Origin: Lenisia limosa
Taxonomy: Eukaryota > Breviatea
Assembly: GCA_001655205.1 (NCBI GenBank)
Contig: LPNZ01010759.1
Coordinates: 1 to 50,172, forward strand
Direction of reading: 5' to 3'
DNA: 50,172 nucleotides
Shown here: in pieces, positions 33,601 to 46,500 of the stretch
Layout of the letters: the number at the start of each line of letters is the position of its first letter
Position numbering within the stretch: position 1 is the stretch's first letter
Program-made: the position numbers and the translations under genes
Notes under the pieces: generated by a model
What the model was told of the DNA's origin: nothing
What the model saw: the letters and a program-made list of their open reading frames with translations, nothing else
Database searches by the model: none

Positions 33601-36600
33601 AGATGTCATCAGCTGTGATCTCAGTATCCACCCCCTTGAGCACTCTGCGGAGTAACGGTGGAGAAGAAGTGAAGGGGGGGGCAATGACAAACAGCTTTAG
33701 ATGTAACAAGAGAAATAAAAAGAAGCATAGATGTCTCGAAAAAAAAGAAAACACAATCAACAAAGAAAAGTAAAGACCCCTGTTCAGGTTTACCGAGCCA
33801 AAGTACAGAGACCGCGGTAAGTTTGTTGGCTGTTTTGTGTAATAGTTAATGGTGATGATGATTTGGTCGTTCCTCATGGTTGACACCGACCTTCATTCAA
33901 ATGCTTCTTCCACCCATGTACATAGTATACTTCCTTGTTTAGCTAATGCAGCAGTCAAAACCCTTGACCGAGAAAGTAGTGCCTCTGAAATTCAAGCAAT
34001 CACCAAATTCCTTCTTGTCCAGGTACAACGGTTTGAATGTGGAGTTGCGAAGAAAGGCAGTCCATCATGCCATTCAAATGTACTCCTTCCCCTCCAAACC
34101 ACTCTCCTGCAGCTTTGCGAGGACAATTGAGTACACAGGTTTACCAGAGTTAGTGTTGGTTCACTTGGAACTGAGAGACCAGCTATGGAAATAAAAACTT
34201 ATCAGGAAGCAATTGATTGTCAAGTGGAAGTCTTGTTAATTGAAATAATTAAATGATTCGGAACAAGCTCTGAAACAGTTACAAGTGTTTATCCGGATAA
34301 ATGTGGATTTAAACGGTAGTGACATTTCATCGGAAGATGATATCTCGAATGCAGAATTTTGTGATTATTTTCAATGTCTCATATTGGATTGACTGTCTCG
34401 GAAACGACTCTCAGAAGGTGGATTAAGGAACGGTTTGTCTATTGTTGATGTTTTATTGATTCTTTAGTGCGACGAATATTGAGAGCAAACTCAAAGAGCT
34501 ATTTAAGGAAACCCCGTCTCATGATGGGTAACGACAATATAAAGATTGCTGAGGTAAGTTTTCAATTTTTCATCCATTTTCTTACCCATTCTCCTTCTGC
34601 TTTCAGATGTCAATGTCCCCGGATAAAAAGAGCCGATGATCTCATTTTGGTAGGTTTTGGGAGAAGGTTGATTGTATTTGTGTGGGTTGTGTCATATTTT
34701 CATATCATACTGCAAGATGCTAAGTCATCCAATTTTCTAGGATCCTTTTGGATAATCCAGATATGTAATCGTAGAAGAAAGCCAAGGATACAATGCGCAT
34801 TGCATTGGCACGCAACGGTACGCTGCATTCTTTTAACTTTGAATACCTCAATTGTTATCTTTTCCAATATTAGCAGATTGATGATACAACATCTAAAACT
34901 AAATATGGAAACGTCCCCCCCCCCACTCCTCCAGTTCAACACGGTCAATGACCCGGTCTTGATTAGTGTCAGCAGCCTGCAGTCCCTCCTCTAGTTGATC
35001 GGCAGTTTCTCGCTTCTGTCGTAGAATTACCCGAAGCGCTGAAACACGCTGGTGCGAGTTAAAACTTGGGTGAATGAAAAAAAGTGTGTTGGGATAACCA
35101 CAATAGATAATTTGATTTAATGAGTTCGCCTTAAAAAAAAAGAAAGACACGAATATTGCATACCTTGTTAAAGTACTGTTTGACAGCTTGCGAAAAGTCG
35201 ACTTCGGGACTCCGGCTTTTGACCACGTCAAACGCATCCTGGATGATAGCCAAAAACATACTCTAAATTGGGTTACTACGGTTTTTCACTTCATCCAAAT
35301 AACACTCAACTCTCATAAGCAATTCACCTCCCCACGCACCAAAAGAACAAAATACACAAGTAGCTGGAAAGTGATGAAGAAGGGTGGTGCAAGCCATCGG
35401 TTCTGAAAAGGTCACATTTAACCAAGCTGTTCCCCGCTATCATCATACGTTCCGCTGAAAAGGAATCCACACTTCAGATTTACTTCACACAAACTTTTAA
35501 AATAATGATTAAAAAAGCACCTTCCTGAATCCTACACTAAGGCGCATCTCCATCAAGTCGAAATCTCCAAGTAACATGATAAACAGCGAGTACGTAGAGT
35601 TAAGCAAAGATCTAAATGGATGGTCAATGAGGAATGATTAAAATGGATGGTCAATGAATGGATAGTCACGCTAACTATTCGTCCCCATAAGCCCGCCCAC
35701 CTGAACCGATATAAGTCAGGGCCGAAGAGGACCTGGCCGCAAAGCGAGTACGCAAAGAATACGATACTGAACATGCAGAAGAACACAAAAAGGTCGCCCA
35801 TGGCCTACATTGATCAGCCGGATTTTCGTTGATAAAAGGAAACAGTTTTGCCAAGACTGCCATCAACTGATAACACCATGAGCGAACCTCCTTTAGTGTA
35901 TCAATAAGCTGGCTCAGCCGCCCAGAAATCCGCAGGTACTTGAAGGTCTTAAACCAAACCAGAACCGCGTTAACCTATACGGGTAATAATATATCATATG
36001 ATAAAAAGCAATGAGAAATGAAAACCAACTAGAATATATATACATTATACTCTACATATTATACATGTATGGAGCTAGTATATATAGGAAAACAACGCTG
36101 CGAGTATGAGACAGGTAGATAATGTAATGATGATTAAAAAACAAGAAACACCTCAAGGCAACCCACTGAAATGACATTTCTTGCCTGGTCTTCCCAGAAC
36201 CCCAAAGGAGCGAAGTTGGCGTGGTCACTGTCCTTCAGTTCGCCGAGATCGGAGAGCAAGGATTGTGTCCTGGGAGTGAATACAATAATTATGATAAAAA
36301 TACAGGGGCAGGACTAACGCATCTCAAATCCCAAACAAAAAAAACAAAAAAAAAACAAAAGAAACAGGAAATACAGCCCCCGTTGACTCAAAGAAGGAAT
36401 AAACTCTCAGGATGATGAAGACCATGAACAGAACTAGGTTCATTCCATCAAGCCAGTTCCAGAAGGAGTGTAGGTAGGTGAAGCCAGTTCGTCGAAACTC
36501 TCGCGACTGAGTTGTTAACATTAAGCAGACATGGGTAAAGGTTCCCAGTCCCATTGATAAGCAAATCGATAACTGCCTTCCCTATCCAAAATCAATCAAG

Positions 36601-39600
36601 TAATAAGAAGGAAATTATGCTACCAAATGGAAATTACAATACTTATCAAAGGCCTGGTGATCCGACAAACCTCTTCAACAATATAAAAGCCGATGAAGAG
36701 GATGAACATTGTTTCAGGGAAAATGAAAACGTAATCTCCAATACTCGTGTACCTAGGGGTGAGTTTGAAATGAAAGAAGACCTGAGTGATACTACATGTA
36801 TTCCAACGGAATAGATATTAATAGAGCGAAAGTGATATGTAGTAAAACGTCCCACAAACCTGATAAGACGAACAGTTCGAAAAGTAGAGAAAGGTACAAC
36901 CCCTCCGGTAGCAGGGTACTCGAACGATAGTCTTGGGATAGAAAAGAGGTTTAGTGCAGGATTGTAGATGACAAAGTCTATGAATACGACTCTCGTGTCA
37001 ATTCCAACATAGCCTGAAGCCTGGATTGGTTAGTTGTCCCAATGATTTGATCCACAAAATGATAGTCAAGTCCTGATTCAATCTTCTAAAAGCCCGATTG
37101 AATCAAATACTTAAAGAAAGACAGAGGTACTACTTACCTGCACATCACTCAGTAGGGCTTTGGTTTGGTTGACCTCTGAAAAGTAAAACGAGGACCCACG
37201 ATTCTGGAAAAACACGTATAATGGTGTGAAGGAAAAGACATAAAACCTGTCATGGCTCAATATTCAAGTAAAGAACTCATGCAAAAGAATCAAAACAGTT
37301 CTTGATTGCTTGTATAAAATGAACATATCATATCATATTATATGTACATTTGTACAAATAATGACAACACAAATAATATATACATGTATACTGTTCCATA
37401 CATATCTTGACTACATTGAAATAGCCACCTCCATACCAATAGGGAACGTGACAACATAGCCACCTCCATACCAATAGGGANNNNNNNNNNNNNNNNNNNN
37501 NNNNNNNNNNNNNNNNNNNNNNNNNNNNNNNNNNNNNNNNNNNNNNNNNNNNNNNNNNNNNNNNNNNNNNNNNNNNNNNNNNNNNNNNNNNNNNNNNNNN
37601 NNNNNNNNNNNNAATTCATCTGCTGACTGATACTCAAACCTGAACGGTAAACACACACGACGTTTAAACTCAAGATATACCCGAATATTTTTAAGCAAAT
37701 CATATCAGACAATCATATAGCTAGTTATATCATACACTTGTATGATACTACGAATATGCATATGATATCATATGTTTGCATGTTTACATATCGATATGAT
37801 ACATGTATGTATTAATAAAAATACTAAATGATCTGAAACAAAATAAAAACTACACATAAAAAGACAACTATCACCCCATCAGCTTACTGAATAGCGGAGC
37901 CATAAGTGGTGGTGTTCTCATAGTCAGAGGAGTAGCTGGGGTAACAGTCGGCGATGAGTGATGAAAAGTAGTCTGGTACATCACAATGCATTGCGTTGAC
38001 GCGTAGCTGTTACGTTAGAATGGTGCTGAAAAGATGCGTAAAAAGATAGTTTAGTTGTTTCCATCTGTAAAAGAAAGCTACATCTAACCAAGAAACGAAG
38101 GGATGTCCCATTACATCCTCTTCCAAGATACCCCCCCGACCGTTCGCATTAAGGGAGCGCCGATAGTGGTGTGAATGCCGTAAACGGAGTGTGGACGGTC
38201 TGTGAGAGAGCTTGTGTAGAGGCCTCCAAGAAGAGGGCCGTTTATGAACTGCACGGGGGGTCTTTTAAGCCAGAACAAACCCACAAAAACAACTTTTACG
38301 AGGGTTTGAAACAAGACAACAAACCAAAAGCATCTTGATTAAGCAAATATGGAGCTCGCATCACAAATAATGCATTAGAGATATTTTTTGGGGAGGTGGG
38401 TTGGAATTATGTTCTGGGCGATTACAAGGTGGTTCAAGAGGGGAAATCATCACATATCGAAAGAGAGTGATGTGACCCCCCCCCCCCNNNNNNNNNNNNN
38501 NNNNNNNNNNNNNNNNNNNNNNNNNNNNNNNNNNNNNNNNNNNNNNNNNNNNNNNNNNNNNNNNNNNNNNNNNNNNNNNNNNNNNNNNNNNNNNNNNNNN
38601 NNNNNNNNTTTTTGATGTGTGATGAGGGTAGGGGAAACTCCTCGTGAATAAACAGGTCTACACGATTAGGTTAAGCAGTGAATTCCCTTCTCGAAAACAG
38701 AGCGGCAGGATATGAGCGACATTACCCACCCACACCCACTACACAAGTACATAATTCTACAAACGCTGCATATGCTACATACGCTACATACGATTATACA
38801 TATTACATTAGTATATGATACTACACTGTCTATATATTGAGACGCATTAAGCTGTATGGAAAGTGGGGTGGTTGGGTCCATTAGCAATGTACCGTGGCAA
38901 AGTGGGAACGTTTGTATGTTCTGAGGATGACCCCGCCCCCCGCCCCCCATTACCNNNNNNNNNNNNNNNNNNNNNNNNNNNNNNNNNNNNNNNNNNNNNN
39001 NNNNNNNNNNNNNNNNNNNNNNNNNNNNNNNNNNNNNNNNNNNNNNNNNNNNNNNNNNNNNNNNNNNNNNNNNNNNNNNNNNNNNNNNNNNNNNNNNNNN
39101 NNNNNNNNNNNNNNNNNNNNNNNNNNNNNNNNNNNNAAATGAGCGGTTTATTGGGAGCTTTTAGTTTTGCAATTTTGTGAAATCCAGGTGGCACAATAAA
39201 TAGCAGTTCGGAACGAAGAAATGATATCATTATTATGGCTCACCAATTGAAAAGACAAGGAGGAAAACAATGTAAATGATAGTCTCCTTGAAGGTAGGTG
39301 TCGGAAGCTCAACACGTTTCTTACCTTCTTCGACATCTAAGGGAATGATGGTGCTGATTAACAACCACGATATGGCCGGGTCATTTCCCCCGAAGAAATA
39401 AAACAGGAAGAAGGTCTGAAAACCAATGTACAAAGAAAAGAGTTAAATAATACAAGTTCTTGAGGGTTCTCGAAAGAGGNNNNNNNNNNNNNNNNNNNNN
39501 NNNNNNNNNNNNNNNNNNNNNNNNNNNNNNNNNNNNNNNNNNNNNNNNNNNNNNNNNNNNNNNNNNNNNNNNNNNNNNNNNNNNNNNNNNNNNNNNNNNN

Positions 39601-40307
39601 NNTTCTTTGGGTAAAATACCCCTAGGACGTCGCGAGGACCTAATGCGTAAAGATGTGAAGCTGTATAGTAACATATCGCCTGGGATGCGCGGTAGGTGGA
39701 TCCTAGTTTCAATAGAGACTTTACTGCAAAAATAATGGAGGTGTTTGGTTTAGCAAGATTAGATTTGGGCAAACACAATACTTGATACACTTTGTAGCTC
39801 TTTAAATCAAGTTATGAAACAGAACTGCCATTNNNNNNNNNNNNNNNNNNNNNNNNNNNNNNNNNNNNNNNNNNNNNNNNNNNNNNNNNNNNNNNNNNNN
39901 NNNNNNNNNNNNNNNNNNNNNNNNNNNNNNNNNNNNNNNNNNNNNNNNNNNNNNNNNNNNNNNNNNNNNNNNNNNNNNNNNNNNNNNNNNAAAAAGTTAA
40001 AAGAGAGGCTCATTAGCAGCCCCCATACGCAGCCGAAATAACAGAAAGGGCCGGTGATGCGGCTCTGTTGAAGTTTAGAATCTGAGACGAGCCTTGAACG
40101 TCAGGAAAACGGAGGGGGGTAAGTAAAACGGAGGGGGGTAAGTCAGATATATACCACTGCATATTATTAAACTGGGAAAATGTACCCGCAATAGCTTGAT
40201 CTCTTTTTTTTTTTACCTCCAACCGCCACCATGAACCCATAGACCCCCCTCATACCCGCATGTGAAAGAGCGACCGAGCGCCGTCTTCCTCTGAAAGGCG
40301 TATCCAT
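30678..40307 (-). CDS. PKD2: Polycystin-2-like (TRPP) cation channel with two EF-hands
   Basis: The start at 40307 gives a basic Ser-Arg N-tail ([14 protein letters not shown]). S1 is [16 protein letters not shown] (about 39295-39242). The polycystin luminal domain follows: 38250-38152 ([14 protein letters not shown]), 38010-37881 ([14 protein letters not shown]), [11 protein letters not shown] near 37470, [16 protein letters not shown] and [13 protein letters not shown]2 is [14 protein letters not shown]3 [17 protein letters not shown]4 [12 protein letters not shown]5 is at 35806-35701. The pore exon has [12 protein letters not shown] with the LGD selectivity filter. S6 runs into [16 protein letters not shown]. 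Exons 35048-34927 and 33644-33573 each carry a canonical EF-hand, [12 protein letters not shown] and DKDRNMVLDEEE. A Leu/Glu-rich, probable coiled-coil tail and a Pro-rich end (TAA, 30678-30680) finish it. The order equals animal PKD2. Channels of this kind conduct Ca2+ and cations in flagellar or ER membranes. Several gaps interrupt it. Confidence 0.94.
31555..31870 (-). repeat. Introner-like intron, copy B
   Basis: Complete 316-nt intron of the PKD2-like gene. Blocks in gene sense: ATTATAATTATT, a C-rich run, GGCCTGGGCTTTGTTTTATT, GTTATCAACCGTTGTGTG, then AATTTTCCAATTTTACACCC and CTTAG. It shares first and last blocks with copy A, the middle with copies C and D. Confidence 0.65.
33876..34951 (+). 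CDS. Possible nested opposite-strand gene inside a PKD2 intron
   Basis: The 1282-nt intron 34926-33645 separates the two EF-hand exons and is the longest interval of this gene without an exon. On the other strand it carries several protein-like pieces with plausible splice sites: 33876-34020 ([20 protein letters not shown]), about 34449-34519 ([20 protein letters not shown], donor GTAACG), 34610-34651 ([14 protein letters not shown], phase-matched) and 34875-34950 ([13 protein letters not shown], ending in TGA). An open piece near 34313-34392 ([15 protein letters not shown]) also looks coding. I could not join the first part to the rest in one frame. It may be a nested gene, a decayed one, or partly chance. 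Its end would overlap the EF-hand exon by about 20 bp. Confidence 0.35.
37424..37480. repeat. 35-bp duplication in a PKD2 luminal-domain exon, ending at a gap
   Basis: In gene sense CCCTATTGGTATGGAGGTGG recurs after 35 bp. Each copy contains the coding core of the GGY motif and a possible donor, GAG followed by GTGGCTAT. Only the second copy of the donor gives an intron leading on. Gap 37481-37612 follows, so more copies may exist. Confidence 0.85.
40104..40144. repeat. 19-bp tandem duplication of a C-rich acceptor tract
   Basis: AAAACGGAGGGGGGTAAGT occurs twice on the + strand. In gene sense it doubles the CCCCCCTCCG tract just upstream of the acceptor of PKD2 exon 2. Confidence 0.9.
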
Positions 40308-40525
40308 TGGGCTTGCTCTGGAGGTAAGTCACGCAAACTTGGAGAAAGGGGTTGGTAGATAAGAATGCGAAATGAGACTTTACAGACGAAAAAAACAACA
40401 ATTATATGTTAAAAATACTCTTGTTGTCACTTGATGAATACACTAAGAAGCTGAAAGAAAGAGACAACCATGAGACACTGACTTTTGTTTAAGCTTCTCC
40501 ACACATCATAAGCGAGTGCGCCGTC
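40308..40525. promoter_or_regulatory. Intergenic region upstream of the PKD2-like gene
   Basis: The 218 bp lie between the stop of the large unknown gene (40526) and the PKD2-like start, both on the minus strand. It must hold one 3' end and one promoter. Confidence 0.5.
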
Positions 40526-43500
40526 TTATTCAGGCTCTCCCATCAACGTCTGAGAGAAATAAAAAAAAGAGAAATGAGTCAAACAGCTCTTGGGGGGGGG
40601 GGTGAAGGTGTACGGAAAGTGCGAATAAGGCCTAGTGTATTCAACAATGTTTGCTCGTTCAACAGTCTGGTCTGTTATATACAGAAAACCACAAACAAAA
40701 GGCACATAAAAAGATCTTCTCGACCTGAGAGCAACCCCAACCAAGCGCTCAGCCTCCCTGCATACATTTTGAAGAATATGCTCTGTTAAATTAATCAGAG
40801 AAACCTGGATGTAGGAGTTGAGGTCTTGGCAAGACCGGGTTGCGATCCCTTCCAAGCTTTCTACTATGACAATATCCTCACTATGTCACTATTGTACATT
40901 TCTCTTTCTCTCTCAAGCAAGACGATTACGCGGTGAAAATGGGGAAGGAAAAGCAGCAGGAAAGCAAAGAAGGTGGAAAGACAAAAAGCACATAAAAAAG
41001 GTTAAAAAGTGACGCGGTGTGCTCCAAGAATCCAAGTCATTGCAATTATTGTAGCATCAGTTTTGCCCGTTCCATCATCACCCCTATCAAAGCCTTGATC
41101 AACCTGACAACCTGTCAAATTGATTGTCCGAATGCAGATTGTCCTGCTAATTCCAGTACTATAGTATGTAAAAGAGGGGATGGATAATATATATGACTTC
41201 GACTTCCTGCTGGCAAGTGAGGAGAAATAGTGAACCTCCCAAATGGAATGAAACAAACAAACTAAATTGACATCAGCTCCGAAACCATAACACTACACGT
41301 TCACTCGTCCACCAGTTCAGCGACTGCAACGTTGAGAGACTTCACCGCTTCTTCCGTGCGGTAGAGTTGCTGTGACACCTGGAATGTCAACGAGTTGACC
41401 ATTATGATGGTGTTCGTTACATAGATTTGGAATTGACCTCTGTATTGGGAGATTTAATAATCCCAAAAGATATTGACACTACGCACCTCCTTCAGTCGTG
41501 AGAGGGCCTGGATCTTCTTATCTTTGACATAGGCTTCCGACAACGTTCCGATGACACTGTCGAGGTTGTTGCACATTTCTAGGAGCTGGGGGGGGGGGGT
41601 TAAAGAAANNNNNNNNNNNNNNNNNNNNNNNNNNNNNNNNNNNNNNNNNNNNNNNNNNNNNNNNNNNNNNNNNNNNNNNNNNNNNNNNNTATCAACAAAC
41701 CTTTCGAATTATAGGAAATTAAAAGGGGAGTTTTGATTTTTAATTTAGTGCTTTGAGAAAGGCAACAAAAAGGAAAAAACATGATGTAATAGCTACATGT
41801 AATTCTAACCATTTCCCAAGCAACCACCCACCAGAAACACGACTTGAACGGGGATGGCAGATTGGTCCAAATCGGAGACTCCGGCCCTGAGCTCCTCCAA
41901 TGTCGTTCGTTGGACTTTGCTGATGGTGTGGACTGGGGGGGGGGGTAAAATTGGAGAATTGTGAAANNNNNNNNNNNNNNNNNNNNNNNNNNNNNNNNNN
42001 NNNNNNNNNNNNNNNNNNNNNNNNNNNNNNNNNNNNNNNNNNNNNNNNNNNNNNNNNNNNNNNNNGAGGGAACAAAACAAACAGACCCCAGGCCGTTAAA
42101 TGTACTCTTTTTGAAGATGAGGAATCAAAATCGAGAAACAAAAACCTGATAAAGTACAAAATATAGTGAATGTACTGCCAAGCCAGGTGTGGGAGTAAAC
42201 TCTCGATAACAAAATGATCTTAGGTCATCACAACAAAATAAGGGCGGGGGCAACCCTCACATTTTCGAAGTCCCTCAGCAGTGGGGTGTTGGGAGAATTC
42301 TAAAAGCGTCACAAATGCACTGTTGAAAGCTATACAAATATCTTTATACATATCGTACGGGAACAGTTTCATTACACGCTCAGTATTCTTACTTTGAACA
42401 TCCTTGCTGAGAAGGGAGAGTTTCTTCCACACTGTCGACACTGAATTGGTGAATTCATGGGCCTCAATATTGGAAATGGTTTAATGATTAGTCCATGTTC
42501 CCTAGTCATTTAACTGTTGCACGCCCTCAACGAACTTTCAGGTGTCAGGGCTGGGTGTTGAACCTTTCCATTCAAAATGTCTAAGACACTGAGTTTCTCC
42601 TGCTCGGGTGCCTGTTCGGTGAAAGACGTATCAATATGGATTAGGCATATCAAGGCATTTCAAAACGGATTAGGCCTATCAAAGGCATCAAAGTGAGATA
42701 TATGGATTCAAAAAAGTGTTCCATAGACCCAACCCAGTATATGCCGCTCACCTTGGCCTTGACAGGGGGTGCCTGGGTTGGCGTTGAAGGAGTGGGTGGT
42801 GCATCCTGACAGTGATGAAAAAGAGCTCAAAAACAGACCTCCCCTTCCCCACACACACACGCAGAAAAACATCAGAACCAAACACCCACCGATTTTGACT
42901 TGGGAGCGACAGGCTCGTCATCCTTGCACTCCTCTGCTCCCTCCTGCTTCTTCTTCTTCTTCCTCGACTTCTTCTTCTTCTTCTGCCTTAGGTGGTTCTC
43001 AATAAACTCAGTGTACGCCGTATGCAAGGTGTCCCATTGTGAAGGGATCTTGTTACAGGGGTAAGTAAGCTGGAGAGTTACTTAAACAGATACGTGAAAT
43101 GATAGACAGACAAGCTGCTAATATCGAGCATGTAGCTTGTTGTGAGTGAGTATTTCGGTAACAGTATTTAAATATCACCATTCCATCCCACGTTATCAAA
43201 GGCACGGAGTTGCTGGTAGCAGAGGGGGGGTTGGTGGAGGGTGACGGTATCCGGCATGTCTTTTGCGGATTCTGGGATACGAACGGTTGGGATGGTTCTG
43301 CAGTGTGAGTATACAAAAAACACAACGAAACTGGTTGATTTCCTGTCTCCCATCAGCTCACATGGAGGCAGGGGTGGAGTCCACGTATTTCTTGTAACGG
43401 TTGCGCAGATGAGGGGGATGGCAGGATGGTGGAAGGTCTGAACAGTGACTGATAATACAGTACAATGTAATCATATATTCTTATAGAGATACACACGTGG

Positions 43501-46500
43501 CATGGACAGTGCACTTGGCTGGGGGTGGGGGGATTATAGAGTTGAATATTACAAATGGACATTATACAAAGATCACAATGCCTCCTTCTACCAAGGGCGA
43601 AGATGGTCAATGAAGGCCTACCAAGGGCGTGGAAGATGGTGGCAATGTCATTCGGGCAGAACATAGACGGGAGCACCATAGTGTTAGCAAGGAGAAGAAC
43701 GAACTGCTGCGAGGCGAAAACGGCTGCTTCGTCCGCATCGGGGTTCTCGAGGGCTGAAGGGTGAGAAATTTATGTTGAGTTCGAAAAGATACGAGGAAGA
43801 TAAGTCTTACTATGCGATGAGAGATATTATTTCGCAGGAGAACATATTATTCCCAATTTACCCCCCCCNNNNNNNNNNNNNNNNNNNNNNNNNNNNNNNN
43901 NNNNNNNNNNNNNNNNNNNNNNNNNNNNNNNNNNNNNNNNNNNNNNNNNNNNNNNNNNNNNNNNNNNNNNNNNNNNNNNNNNNNNNNNNNNNNNNNNNNN
44001 NNNNNNNNNNNNNNNNNNNNNNNNNNNNNNNNNNNNNNNNNNNNNNNNNNNNNNNNNNNNNNNNNNNNNNNNNNNNNNNNNNNNNNNNNNNNNNNNNNNN
44101 NNNNNNNNNNNNNNNNNNNNNNNNNNNNNNNNNNNNNNNNNNNNNNNNNNNNNNNNNNNNNNNNNNNNNNNNNNNNNNNNNNNTCAAGAATTGGCTCAAT
44201 ATGAAAGAAAGGTCTAACTAGGGAGGGGAGGAGATTGATCTTTTATGAAGAGCGTGTCACCATCGTAGCACTGGAGAACAGTTCAGCATACCGGACTGCT
44301 CCTTTGAGGGAACAACCATGGTCTCCTTCTTCTTAATGAGCTGCTGCCTCATGCGGGTACGGGCATCTTTGAGGGTGTTTCCTGAGGGTAGAGCGGCACT
44401 CTGCTTGGTCAGTCGTGAACACCCTTAAACACAGTATTATTATTATCAATCTTCATGGTGACAGACAATATTTCGAAGCAGCTTGTCAAAAATGTGCTTA
44501 TGATACCAAAAAGAAGATCCAACGATATAAATATGATATGAATTTGCCGAAATAAGAGTGTACCCCCCCCCCCCCNNNNNNNNNNNNNNNNNNNNNNNNN
44601 NNNNNNNNNNNNNNNNNNNNNNNNNNNNNNNNNNNNNNNNNNNNNNNNNNNNNNNNNNNNNNNNNNNNNNCTGAGCCTAAAGCATTGTGAGAAGTTAATG
44701 GATTAAAGCTGAGCCAAAAGCATTGTGAAAAGATTAAAGATGAGTCTCAGGAATGACTCCAATAATGGACCACAAGTGTGAAACACGAAGCTGGAAGAAT
44801 TCTATGGAATGCAGAAGCGCTGACAACAGGAAGAAATTTCCACAAAGCCAACGTATGATAAACAATGTGTCCATGTATTATGACGACTCAAAAAAACCAC
44901 CAACATTGACAGAAGTGAGGCCCTTGAAAGAGAACACAGGGAGGCCCGGGGGGTTGAAGGGAGTGGGCGTTGGTGAAATGGAGAGCGCATCGTTGAGCCA
45001 GAGCACGCTGGTGGTGGCAGCAGCAAGGTGTGTGGCATACGCGTCTGCGGTGTGAATATGGTGATGTGGATGAGGGTCCAGGAATAATATCTGTTCACTA
45101 TGGTAGGGCCAAAAAGTTGAACATGGGAAATAGTCAATAAGTATAGTTAATACCCCCCCCCCCCACAGCCGAAGTTAGTTGCGGTAATGGGAGTGTCGGG
45201 GGAGAAAGGGTCAGTTGGGTGGTTGTAATCGGGGTACGTGCGAATTTCGTAGCAAAGGCCCACATGGGGCAGGGAGGACCGCGGCTCCAGATCTGAAGAG
45301 TAATTTTGAGGAATTGAGGAGGGAGTTTGGAGATTACAATCGAATTTCAACGTCAAAATCAGTAGAAACGCCCCTCACAGCAAGATCCCTGACGATTGGA
45401 GCAATGGCGCAGTATTCTCAGATGCTGATTCTCCTTAGCCCTCGGGTAGAGAGCCAGCCACACTGCAGACTGCATGCGGTGCACCTGAGGGTTAGTGAGC
45501 GGTTTCTGGGAATGGTGGCAGGAAACCAAGAAGCAAAGGCCTCCAACCCCTCCCAAAAATAAAAAAAAAATCCGTAAACCACATCAAACAAAAAAGGGAT
45601 ATACGTGTAATTGTATCGTGTCAATACCCAAATCCCACTCTAATCATGGTGTTGAGGGGAAGCACGAGGCCGTTGCGATGGTCATGGAGAACGCCATTGG
45701 AGGGCACGTTAAAGTACTGCACAACTGGAATGTCAAATGACGACCACTGATTAAGATGACAAGGAAGGTGATCAAGATAATCACAATCGCACTAATAGGT
45801 CTCTTATTTCCATTTGAACATGAAAAAGAGAAAGCAGAACAACCATGCAAGAACATCAGAGAAGCCCCCCCCCCCCCNNNNNNNNNNNNNNNNNNNNNNN
45901 NNNNNNNNNNNNNNNNNNNNNNNNNNNNNNNNNNNNNNNNNNNNNNNNNNNNNNNNNNNNNNNNNNNNNNNNNNNNNNNNNNAAGGGTGGTTGAGTTTCT
46001 ACGGGGAGGGGTGATGGGAAGATCGGAACAAAAACGAAGAAACCTTGGAAACAATAAACTCAAAGACTTAAGATTCGTACAAGATATTGAATAATCAAGC
46101 TCAGTGTCCCTCTTACTGCGGCCGGCTGCAAAGAACCATGGAGAGAATTTGGCCCGAAGTGATAAGGTGCTGGTAATGTGAGGGGTTAAGCATAAACATT
46201 TTTGAGTTTAGGAATGTATCAGAAGATGCGATAGGTTAGGTCTGTATCTTGTAACAACAATGGTGTGGAAGGGTGGACCCCCCTTCACCTCGATACTTCT
46301 CAGATACGACAGTTCCCTGACCGCCAAGCCGTCAGGGATGAACATCGAGTCCGACGGCGCTACATCCTCATTGACTTCTTCAACCACCTTGCGTGACGAC
46401 ACGTGAGGCCTGTCCCTGCACGGAGGTCAAGAAAATGAGGCAAAAATGTCAAGCCCCTTCAAATATTTGGAATATTAGGGCTGAATTTGATATCATAGAT

